DNA from: JAWXUT01 sp044426075
GTDB lineage: Bacteria > Bacillota > Clostridia > Christensenellales > DTU072
Reading direction: 5' to 3'
NCBI GenBank assembly: GCA_044426075.1
Contig: JAWXUT010000040.1
Location: 1-12,903 of the forward strand
Length of the DNA stretch: 12,903 nt
Positions 1 through 5,826 of this stretch are shown in pieces. The notes under the pieces are model-generated. The model saw nothing but the letters and a program-made list of their open reading frames with translations, did no database searches and had not been told where the DNA came from. Each line of letters begins with the position of its first letter. Position 1 is the stretch's first letter. The position numbers were made by a program, and so were the translations under genes.

Positions 1-11
1 AGTTTTGGGGT

Positions 12-46
12 CAAGCCGCCCTCGGAAAAAGAGGCTTGTTTTTTTT
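12..46 (+). terminator. Rho-independent terminator of an off-window upstream gene
   Basis: CAAGCC (12-17) pairs with GGCTTG (33-38), and a run of eight T (39-46) follows. This is a standard intrinsic terminator in the + direction. The gene it ends lies left of the window. Stem and T-run are seen directly; the function is inferred. Confidence 0.8.
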
Positions 47-52
47 CTTTTG

Positions 53-88
53 CCTACCTTTCTTTTTTAAATCAAAAAGAAAAGTAGG
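53..88. repeat. Long A/T-rich inverted repeat
   Basis: Bases 53-67 pair with 74-88 across a 6-base loop, giving 14 of 15 pairs with a single C/A mismatch at 58/83. The outer part is CCTAC/GTAGG and the inner part is T-rich against A-rich. It directly follows the terminator at 12-46 and has no T-run after it on the + strand. It could be a second terminator element, a small mobile-element end, or simply a stable hairpin; the sequence does not decide. Confidence 0.6.
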
Positions 89-138
89 TACTATTTATAT
101 ATCAACTGTCTATTAAAAATCAAAAATCTTAATTATTG

Positions 139-215
139 TGTCCACATTTAGGGGACGTATATTCAAAATACATTGTGTGTGTCATTTTTGTGGTGTGTGT
201 TCATTTTTGTGGGCA
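139..215. mobile_element. Possible insertion-sequence scar with IS21-like end repeats
   Basis: The stretch begins TGTCCAC and ends GTGGGCA, so its ends are inverted repeats at 6 of 7 positions with TG...CA termini. Inside the right end are two adjacent imperfect copies (175-193 and 193-212) of a GTGTGTGT/CATTTTTGTGG unit. TG...CA termini with several short internal repeats are known for IS21-family ends. No transposase gene and no clear target duplication are visible, so this would be a deleted remnant. Assignment to IS21 is inference. Confidence 0.3.
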
Positions 216-240
216 TCGTTCATAGAAAAGCGAAGTATGC

Positions 241-270
241 TTGACATATGTGGGCAAAAATAGATATAAT
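241..270 (+). promoter_or_regulatory. Sigma-A-type promoter for the HAD phosphatase gene
   Basis: TTGACA at 241-246 and TATAAT at 265-270 are both consensus, separated by 18 bp. Transcription would start near 277, about 50 bases before the ATG at 327. Confidence 0.8.
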
Positions 271-326
271 ATTTATATCCATATGAGATAGTGCGGATAA
301 TTTATTTTATGAGATTCGGAGGGGAT

Positions 327-1022
327 ATGAAAAAAAATTATAAATATTTATTATGGGATGTGGATGACACGTTAATTGATTTTAAGAGTTCAGAGAAAAT
401 GACTGTTAGGGAATGTTTCAAAATTTATGGAGTTAGTTTGACTGATGAAGATATAGAAATATATTCTGAAATAAATCGCAATTATTGGGAGTTGTTGGCG
501 CAAGGAAAAATAGAAAAATCCGCTATGTTAAGCTGCAGATTTAAAGATTTTGTGCAGCATTTATCTTTGGAATCAATTGATTATGAAGGGATAAACAGCA
601 TGTATCAAGAGAAGCTCGGGGATTATGCTGTTATGATTGAAGACGCGTACGAAGTGTGTTTTCAACTCAAAAAAACCAAACAACAGTATGCCGTTACAAA
701 TGGCACAATTGTGGCGCAGAACAAAAAGCTAGATAAAACGGGCTTAAGGGCACTATTTGACGGCGTATTCATTTCAGATGAAGTTGGCTATGAAAAACCA
801 GATTTACAATTTTTCCGCTGTGCTTTTGATAACATTGCAGGATTCAAACGCGAAGAAGCTATTTTGATTGGCGATTCATTATCAAGCGATATAATGGGTG
901 CGAATAATGCGGGAATCGATTGCTGTTGGTTTAATCCTAAAGGCAAAGTAAATGAAAATTCATCAATAAAAATACAATATGAAATTAAAAAATTAAAGGA
1001 ACTTTTGGATATTGTTGTGTGA
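327..1022 (+). CDS. yjjG: YjjG-type HAD-superfamily nucleotidase
   Basis: A 231-residue cytosolic HAD phosphatase of the YjjG/YfnB kind. Characterised relatives dephosphorylate non-canonical and other pyrimidine nucleoside monophosphates, a house-cleaning role. All four HAD motifs are visible: DVDDT at 11-15 (nucleophile D11, acid/base D13), TNGT at 124-127, the lysine of YEKPD (K157), and GDSLSSD at 182-188 with metal-binding acidic residues. Residues ~20-110 form the helical C1-type cap. The length fits the family. An upstream in-frame ATG at 291 exists, but GGAGGGG at 318-324 points to the ATG at 327, which also gives the usual N-terminus. The gene appears monocistronic behind a consensus promoter. 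Family assignment is firm; the exact substrate is inferred. Confidence 0.88.
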   Translation: MKKNYKYLLWDVDDTLIDFKSSEKMTVRECFKIYGVSLTDEDIEIYSEINRNYWELLAQGKIEKSAMLSCRFKDFVQHLSLESIDYEGINSMYQEKLGDYAVMIEDAYEVCFQLKKTKQQYAVTNGTIVAQNKKLDKTGLRALFDGVFISDEVGYEKPDLQFFRCAFDNIAGFKREEAILIGDSLSSDIMGANNAGIDCCWFNPKGKVNENSSIKIQYEIKKLKELLDIVV

Positions 1023-1106
1023 TAAACATAGCGCGCAGCATAAAGAAGTATTGCATTTGCAGCAAGGCGAGATTTTAGAGAAAATTAAATAATCGCTCAA
1101 AATTTC

Positions 1107-1135
1107 TTGACAAAGGCAAAAAGCTGCGCTATAAT
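1107..1135 (+). promoter_or_regulatory. Consensus promoter of the marR gene
   Basis: TTGACA (1107-1112), a 17-bp spacer and TATAAT (1130-1135) match the sigma-A consensus exactly. The palindrome at 1135-1155 begins at the last base of the -10 box and covers the expected start site, the right place for repression. Confidence 0.88.
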
Positions 1136-1155
1136 TAGTTAGTAGTGCTAATTAA
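1135..1155. promoter_or_regulatory. Putative MarR operator 1 (autoregulation)
   Basis: A 21-bp imperfect palindrome centred on G1145, with 8 of 10 positions pairing. Its core GTTAGTAGTGCTAAT is nearly the same as the second palindrome at 1675-1695. Its size is typical of MarR sites. It overlaps the -10 box and start of the marR promoter, so binding should block transcription. The repeat is seen; the binding protein is inferred from location. Confidence 0.75.
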
Positions 1156-1182
1156 ATTGGCCCAATGAGAAGTGGAGGTAGT

Positions 1183-1623
1183 ATGGAAAGCATAGATAAG
1201 TTAGAAAAAACGCTTGAAGAATTAAAGAAGATTATGCAAAAAGTCAAAAAAGAAGATATGATGCACGATGATTTCTTGCATTCTGGCGAGCTTTCTATGA
1301 TGAAATTTATTTTTCACTATAACCAGAGGTTTGATAAAAATCCGACCCTTGTTTATATTTGCGGGGTGATAGGCGTTTCTGGGGCAACGGCGACAAATAT
1401 TGCGGATAGGTTGATAAATAAGGGCTATATCAAAAAAGAAGTTTCTAATTTGGATAAAAGGGCAAAGATTTTGTCACTTACGGAAAGTGGAAAGGTCCTT
1501 CTTTTGTCCAATCGTGCACGATATAAAGAAAAGTTGGGCAACTTAATTTCTGTCATTGGCGATGATGATATAAATGAACTGCACCGAATAATCACAAAAA
1601 TTAATAAGCATTTTATTAAATAA
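1183..1623 (+). CDS. MarR-family transcriptional repressor
   Basis: A 146-residue winged-helix regulator of the MarR family, which usually binds short palindromes as a dimer and releases DNA on binding a small ligand or on oxidation. A charged, helical N-terminus (1-30) leads into the winged-helix domain. The recognition helix lies around residues 66-80 (SGATATNIADRLINKGYI) and the wing carries the DKRAK signature (91-95) followed by LTESGK (99-104). The last ~40 residues form the dimerising helices. GGAGG at 1174-1178 selects the ATG at 1183 over the in-frame ATG at 1165. The same palindrome lies in its own promoter and before the nifH-like gene 88 bases downstream, so it probably represses both. 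The inducing signal is unknown; cysteine C60 is the only one, which makes a classic multi-Cys redox switch less likely. Confidence 0.88.
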   Translation: MESIDKLEKTLEELKKIMQKVKKEDMMHDDFLHSGELSMMKFIFHYNQRFDKNPTLVYICGVIGVSGATATNIADRLINKGYIKKEVSNLDKRAKILSLTESGKVLLLSNRARYKEKLGNLISVIGDDDINELHRIITKINKHFIK

Positions 1624-1633
1624 AGTAATCAGC

Positions 1634-1658
1634 ATGTGCATATTAAAAGTATGCACAT
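1634..1658. repeat. Perfect 9-bp inverted repeat between marR and the nifH-like gene
   Basis: ATGTGCATA (1634-1642) and TATGCACAT (1650-1658) are perfect inverted copies across a 7-base spacer. The repeat is followed by TATATTTT. In RNA this is a hairpin with a weak U-tract that could attenuate read-through from marR. In DNA it overlaps the -35 region of a weak candidate promoter (TGTGCA 1635-1640, 17 bp, TATATT 1658-1663) and could be a second operator. The sequence does not decide between these. Confidence 0.6.
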
Positions 1659-1674
1659 ATATTTTAGCAAAAAA

Positions 1675-1695
1675 TTAGTTAGCACTGCTAACGAA
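1675..1695. promoter_or_regulatory. Putative MarR operator 2 (nitrogenase-like operon)
   Basis: A 21-bp palindrome centred on C1685, with 9 of 10 positions pairing; its core is GTTAGCACTGCTAAC. It matches operator 1 closely in sequence and length. It sits between the candidate -10 at 1658-1663 and the AAGGAG ribosome site (~1697-1702) of the nifH-like gene. Two matching palindromes, one before marR and one before the operon, support shared control by the MarR protein. Confidence 0.78.
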
Positions 1696-1710
1696 AAAGG
1701 AGAAGTAACA

Positions 1711-2469
1711 ATGAGAAAAATTGCAATTTATGGCAAAGGCGGTATAGGAAAATCTACAACAACATCAAATTTATCAGTAGCGCTTGCGAAAAAAGGATAT
1801 AAGGTAATGCAAATTGGGTGTGATCCTAAGTCTGATTCCACAAAAAATCTTATGGGTGGCAAAATTATTCCATCCGTACTGGATAAGATAAAAGAAAAGG
1901 GCGACAAGATTTGTCTTAGAGATGTTGTGTATGAGGGATATTGTGGAGTGTTGTGTGTGGAATCTGGCGGCCCAACACCAGGGATAGGCTGTGCGGGGCG
2001 AGGAATCATATCGGCGTTTGAGAAGCTTGCAGAACTCAGTGCATTTGAAAAATATAAGCCCGACATTGTTATTTATGATGTGTTGGGAGATGTGGTGTGT
2101 GGCGGTTTTGCAATGCCAATTCGAGATGGATATGCGCGTGAGGTTTTCATTGTGTCAAGTGGTGAAATGATGGCGTTATATGCAGCCGACAATATTGTAA
2201 GAGCGATAAAAAACTTTGAAAAGCGGTCATATGCAAAAGTAGGCGGGCTAATATTAAACGCTAAAAATATTGAAAACGAGCTTGAAATTGTAGAAAAGGC
2301 TTGTTCGGAGATGGGAACAAGTGTAATTGCGCAAGTGCCAAGATGTTCCGACATTCAAAAAGCAGAAAACGCAGGCGGAACGGTATATGAGTTTGCAAAA
2401 GAATCTAAGATGATAGCCGTATATGATGATTTGGCGAGTAAAATTTTAGCGAGAACAAGTGAAGATTAA
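1711..2469 (+). CDS. NifH-like nitrogenase-superfamily iron protein
   Basis: A 252-residue ATP-dependent reductase of the NifH/BchL/CfbC type, which as a homodimer holds one [4Fe-4S] cluster and passes electrons to a NifDK-like partner. Visible features are the deviant Walker A GKGGIGKST (8-16), the switch I region around DPKSDST (38-44), cluster ligand C94 in GIGCAGRG, and switch II DVLGDVVCGG (123-132) with the second ligand C130. R97 aligns with the regulatory arginine of true NifH. It is shorter than the ~290 residues of nitrogenase NifH. AAGGAG (~1697-1702) selects the ATG at 1711; an in-frame ATG at 1636 would run through the inverted repeat and operator. It is the first gene of a three-gene operon ending at 4229. 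Superfamily is certain; the absence of maturation genes in the window argues against nitrogen fixation. Confidence 0.93.
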   Translation: MRKIAIYGKGGIGKSTTTSNLSVALAKKGYKVMQIGCDPKSDSTKNLMGGKIIPSVLDKIKEKGDKICLRDVVYEGYCGVLCVESGGPTPGIGCAGRGIISAFEKLAELSAFEKYKPDIVIYDVLGDVVCGGFAMPIRDGYAREVFIVSSGEMMALYAADNIVRAIKNFEKRSYAKVGGLILNAKNIENELEIVEKACSEMGTSVIAQVPRCSDIQKAENAGGTVYEFAKESKMIAVYDDLASKILARTSED

Positions 2470-2479
2470 GGAGAGTAAA

Positions 2480-3118
2480 ATGAAAAACATTAAGCAAATG
2501 AGGCAAGGTCACGATGATATTAATCGGTGTCCACTTGCGGGAGCTGCTAAGGCAGTAATGATGATTGATGGAGCGTTAATGCTAGTAGTCGGCACAGAAG
2601 AGTGCACATATTACACAAAAGCAACTATGGAAATGCAGGGTTGTGGAAGCAAATGTTTGTCAGTTGTATTGAACAAAAACGATGTGACATTTGGTTGTCT
2701 AGAAACGGTTACAGAGGCTACATATGAGTTGCTAGAAGAATACAAACCCAAAGCATTGTACATAATAACCACTTGTGTTGTTGAGATTATCGGTGATGAT
2801 TTCACGCAACTTGCACAAGAGGCGAGCCAAAAGTATGGCGTGCCTATAAAGGTAATTCAAACCAATCATTATAAAGGAAAAGATGGCAAATATGGTATGG
2901 AATTAGTGTTCAATGCAAGTAAAGAAATGGGGCAATCCGCGCATAAAATAAGTAGTATGTTTGCAATGATAGGGCGCAAACTTGGCAATAGGCACGGAGG
3001 CAAGCGTGCTAATATGTCAGAAGAAGATATGTTTCAAATGATAAAAGCCAAGGCTGGCGGGCGTATGAGTGATGAGCAAATACGCGAGAAAATACGTTCA
3101 AAAATGGGAGGTAGATAG
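2480..3118 (+). CDS. Short NifD-like catalytic subunit (nitrogenase component 1 family)
   Basis: A 212-residue protein matching only the N-terminal cluster-binding domain of nitrogenase component-1 alpha subunits, which usually exceed 400 residues. It keeps the three P-cluster-type cysteines: C17 in NRCPLAGA, C42 in GTEECTYYTK and C99 in TTCVVEIIGDD. The usual VFGG motif reads TFGC (70-73), and C55 and C59 add further thiols. From about residue 165 the family fold gives way to a basic, glycine-rich tail ending in two tandem 17-residue repeats (179-195 and 196-212), each MS-x-E...GGR. AAGGAGAG at 2468-2475, overlapping the nifH-like stop, selects the ATG at 2480. The stop is one base before the next gene, so translation is probably coupled. 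The clean tail shows no frameshift, so the shortness looks genuine. Substrate unknown. Confidence 0.88.
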   Translation: MKNIKQMRQGHDDINRCPLAGAAKAVMMIDGALMLVVGTEECTYYTKATMEMQGCGSKCLSVVLNKNDVTFGCLETVTEATYELLEEYKPKALYIITTCVVEIIGDDFTQLAQEASQKYGVPIKVIQTNHYKGKDGKYGMELVFNASKEMGQSAHKISSMFAMIGRKLGNRHGGKRANMSEEDMFQMIKAKAGGRMSDEQIREKIRSKMGGR

Positions 3119-3119
3119 C

Positions 3120-4229
3120 ATGGCACTTACAAGATTTTTGCCAACACCATCAGACAGAATGGGGATATTGTGGACATTGTTGCAGATAGAAGACGCGGTA
3201 ATTTTAGAGTATGGCACACAAGGCACAACAGCATATGCTATGAAAACATATTCCTTGATGGGAATGAGTGTTGCAAACAAACTTTTTTCAACAGGGCTTA
3301 ATGAAAACGATGTAGTTATGGGCGACACGGCAAGTTTAGAGAAAAAGATTGTTGAACTTGACCGCAACTTATCCCCTAAGGCAATATTTGTTATGGCATC
3401 ATCAGTTTCATCTATGACTGGCGCTGATGTAAAAGGCGTGTGCCATTATATGCAAAAAAGTGTCAACGCACGCCTAGTTGTGTTTACGCAAGGCGGATTT
3501 AATGGCGATTATAGCAGTGGGATAGATGCGTGTTACACCGACTTGATTGCTAAATTTTCGGTTAATAAGTATGAAAAAACCAATACATATAACATTTTAG
3601 GTATTTCAAGTGCAGAATCTAGTGCAAAAAATGATGTTGTGCAAATTAAAAACGCTATGAAAAAGCATTTTGGCTTGCTTCCTCAAGCGGTGTTAGCATT
3701 TGAAACAAATCTTACAAAAATACAAGAGATGTCGCAAGCAAGCATCAACATTGTTCTTAGTTATGAGGGACTAAAGGGTGCTGAAATTTTAAAAGAGCGA
3801 TTCGGCACACCATATGTTTACATTTTGCCAGTTGGCGAAAGGGCAACAAACGAGTGGCTCACAGAAATTGCCACAATTTTAGATGTAAAGTATGAATATA
3901 AGGAAGAAACACCACAAAATCACATTGACCGCAAGGTGCTAATTTATGCAAGCTACGATAAAGCTGTGGCAATCAGAAAAGAAATGATAGCGCGTGGCTG
4001 TAGTGAAATTGACACAATATGCACTCACAAAATAAAGCAGCAAGCAGATATAAGATATATAAGTGGCGAAAAAGAAAAGATATTATTGTTCCGCTCTGCT
4101 AGCAACGCAATCATCTTTGCAGATGATGGTATGTTGAATTTATCAAACAATAGCAACACAAAAATCAATCTATCCCGTAGCGAAAGTGTATTCCAACATA
4201 ATTTGTTGCCAATAAAAAAGCATCACTAG
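3120..4229 (+). CDS. NifK-like subunit lacking the cluster cysteines
   Basis: A 369-residue member of the nitrogenase component-1 family, expected to pair with the short D-like subunit. Against nitrogenase NifK, EYGTQGTTAYA (30-40) falls on the HGSQGCVAYF region and PKAIFVMASSVSSMTGAD (86-103) on the STTCMAEVIGDD region. By that spacing the three P-cluster cysteines are replaced by S11, T36 and S95. Residues ~115-369 contain alternating beta/alpha segments consistent with the remaining Rossmann-like domains, with a QGGFNGDYSSG loop at 124-134. GGGAGG (3106-3111) inside the end of the preceding gene selects the ATG at 3120; the longer in-frame ATG at 3069 would overlap that gene. No terminator follows before 4299. 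Membership is inferred from operon position and motif alignment; function is unknown. Confidence 0.82.
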   Translation: MALTRFLPTPSDRMGILWTLLQIEDAVILEYGTQGTTAYAMKTYSLMGMSVANKLFSTGLNENDVVMGDTASLEKKIVELDRNLSPKAIFVMASSVSSMTGADVKGVCHYMQKSVNARLVVFTQGGFNGDYSSGIDACYTDLIAKFSVNKYEKTNTYNILGISSAESSAKNDVVQIKNAMKKHFGLLPQAVLAFETNLTKIQEMSQASINIVLSYEGLKGAEILKERFGTPYVYILPVGERATNEWLTEIATILDVKYEYKEETPQNHIDRKVLIYASYDKAVAIRKEMIARGCSEIDTICTHKIKQQADIRYISGEKEKILLFRSASNAIIFADDGMLNLSNNSNTKINLSRSESVFQHNLLPIKKHH

Positions 4230-4275
4230 ACAAATAAAGCGTAAATTTTAGAATGTAGAAGCGGTGCAAATGATA

Positions 4276-4304
4276 TTGTAAAAGTAGCCAAATAGTGTTA
4301 TAAT
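4276..4304 (+). promoter_or_regulatory. Promoter of the GH32 gene
   Basis: TTGTAA (4276-4281, 4 of 6 consensus), a 17-bp spacer and TATAAT (4299-4304) lie upstream of the GGAGAG ribosome site at 4323-4328. No terminator is visible between 4229 and here, so read-through from the nitrogenase-like operon is also possible. Confidence 0.7.
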
Positions 4305-4332
4305 GATAAGGATGAAAGTTTAGGAGAGCGAT

Positions 4333-5742
4333 ATGGATTTATTGAAGCGCGCGCGGGAGTTTGTGGCAAACAACACAGTGGCAGATTGCTATAAATGTAG
4401 GGTGCATTTGACGCCAGAAACGGGGTGGTTGAACGACCCAAACGGATACAGTTTTTATAATGGAAAATATCATATGTTTTATCAATTTTACCCCTATGCA
4501 ACACATTGGGGTATGATGCACTGGGGGCACGCGACAAGTTCCGATTGCATTAAATGGGAATATGCGCCTGTTGCTTTAGCGCCAAAGTATCCATTTGCTA
4601 TAGGAAAAGCTTGCTATAGTGGAAGTGCAATTGAGCACAATGGAGCACACTATTTGATGTTTACGCAAAATGGCATAGGACAAAGGCAGTGCCTAGCTTA
4701 CAGCACAGATGGTGTGGATTATACCCGCATAATGAAGCCAGTTATTGCAGAAAAAGACTTGCCCGCAGATGTCTCAATCGGCAACTTTAGGGACCCAAAG
4801 GTTTATAAGAGGGGTTCTAAATTCTATGTTTTGATTGGAGGCCGACAAAAGGGCAATGTGAAATTTGGCAACATATTATTGTTTTCGTCTGATGATTTAT
4901 ATAGTTGGAAATATATCGGCAAGCTATTTGAAAAAAGTTTTTGTATAAAGCATTTTGAAGATATGGCAGAGTGCCCCGACTTCTTTACTATAGGTGGAAA
5001 AGATGTTATTGTTGTGTCCCCTTGGCGTAAGCAAAAGGTGCTTTATTCGGTCGGGTCGCTAGACTATGAAACGGGTAAATTTGCAAGCGGTGATGTCGAG
5101 TTGTTGGACTATGGCACCGACTTTTTTGCAACACAATCAACAACAATCGCAAGCGGTGATGTAGTGTTGTCGGCTTGGGCACAAGGCACAGTTTCTGCTG
5201 AAAATCCTATGGTTAAACACGGTTGGAACGGATTGCTAACGCTTCCACGCAAAGTTACGCTAAAGGATAATAAAATTTACCAAATGCCAATTGAGGCGTT
5301 AAAAAATTATCGCAAAAACTGTGAAAAATTCCAAGGTGAGCTAGTTGCTAGCAGAGAGATGTCAACCCACGGTGATGTTTTGGATATAGAACTAAAGTTC
5401 AACAGAATAAAAGACGGCGACGGCATTGTGCTGTATGCGGATAACGAGGGCAACGGCTTAAAAGTTTATTATGAAAAGGGTTTTGTAAAAATTGACCGCA
5501 CGCTAAACTACAGAACAAGCGTTGCAAGTGCAGCAGAATATATACTATCCGCACCAGTTGACACAAACAATGGCGCATTAAATATTCGCATAGTATTAGA
5601 TAAATTTATAATTGAAGTGTTTGCAAATGAAGGGCAAAGAGCGTTTTCTACACTGGTTGCCCACACGCCAGAACGCACAAAAGTGGTGTTAGTAACAGCA
5701 TCAAAAACAGAGTGTGAAGCAGAATTATACAATATTAATTAA
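4333..5742 (+). CDS. GH32 sucrose-6-phosphate hydrolase / beta-fructofuranosidase
   Basis: A 469-residue glycoside hydrolase family 32 enzyme (SacA/ScrB type) that cleaves beta-fructosidic bonds, most likely in sucrose-6-phosphate or sucrose. The three catalytic motifs are clear: WLNDPNG with nucleophile D35, FRDP with transition-state stabiliser D154, and ECPDFF with acid/base E213. The five-bladed propeller covers about residues 20-320; the C-terminal beta-sandwich follows, including the typical FIEVFANEGQRAFST region. No signal peptide is present, so it acts in the cytosol, consistent with an imported substrate. The length is typical. AGGAGAG at 4322-4328 supports the ATG at 4333. No sugar transporter or sucrose regulator lies beside it in the window, so the exact fructoside is inferred. 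Confidence 0.93.
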   Translation: MDLLKRAREFVANNTVADCYKCRVHLTPETGWLNDPNGYSFYNGKYHMFYQFYPYATHWGMMHWGHATSSDCIKWEYAPVALAPKYPFAIGKACYSGSAIEHNGAHYLMFTQNGIGQRQCLAYSTDGVDYTRIMKPVIAEKDLPADVSIGNFRDPKVYKRGSKFYVLIGGRQKGNVKFGNILLFSSDDLYSWKYIGKLFEKSFCIKHFEDMAECPDFFTIGGKDVIVVSPWRKQKVLYSVGSLDYETGKFASGDVELLDYGTDFFATQSTTIASGDVVLSAWAQGTVSAENPMVKHGWNGLLTLPRKVTLKDNKIYQMPIEALKNYRKNCEKFQGELVASREMSTHGDVLDIELKFNRIKDGDGIVLYADNEGNGLKVYYEKGFVKIDRTLNYRTSVASAAEYILSAPVDTNNGALNIRIVLDKFIIEVFANEGQRAFSTLVAHTPERTKVVLVTASKTECEAELYNIN

Positions 5743-5745
5743 ACA

Positions 5746-5783
5746 AAAACGCCTATAAAGATTGTGTTCTTTTTAGGCGTTTT
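5746..5783. terminator. Bidirectional terminator between convergent genes
   Basis: AAAACGCCTA (5746-5755) pairs perfectly with TAGGCGTTTT (5774-5783), and a further AAAGA/TCTTT pairing lies inside the loop. The A-flank on one side and T-flank on the other let it serve both the GH32 gene (+) and the ThuA-Gfo/Idh gene (-), which converge on it. Confidence 0.82.
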
Positions 5784-5826
5784 ATTGTGTTTTGGGATAC
5801 AAAATGTTTATGTTCGGTATACTAAA

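Noticed and set aside
1021..1092. In-frame stretch encoding ...HKEVLHLQQGEILEKIK followed by a stop, after the HAD gene
   Set aside because: It has no start codon or ribosome site of its own and is in a different frame from the HAD gene. It could be a decayed gene end, but it is too short to identify.
1636..1710. 25-residue N-terminal extension of the NifH-like protein
   Set aside because: The extension runs through the inverted repeat and operator, has no ribosome site, and precedes the well-placed MRKIAIYGKGG start typical of the family.
2459..3118. Frameshift or pseudogene explanation for the short D-like gene
   Set aside because: The end carries an ordered repeat tail and a perfectly placed ribosome site for the next gene; no other frame downstream resumes a NifD C-terminus. 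It looks like a genuine short protein.
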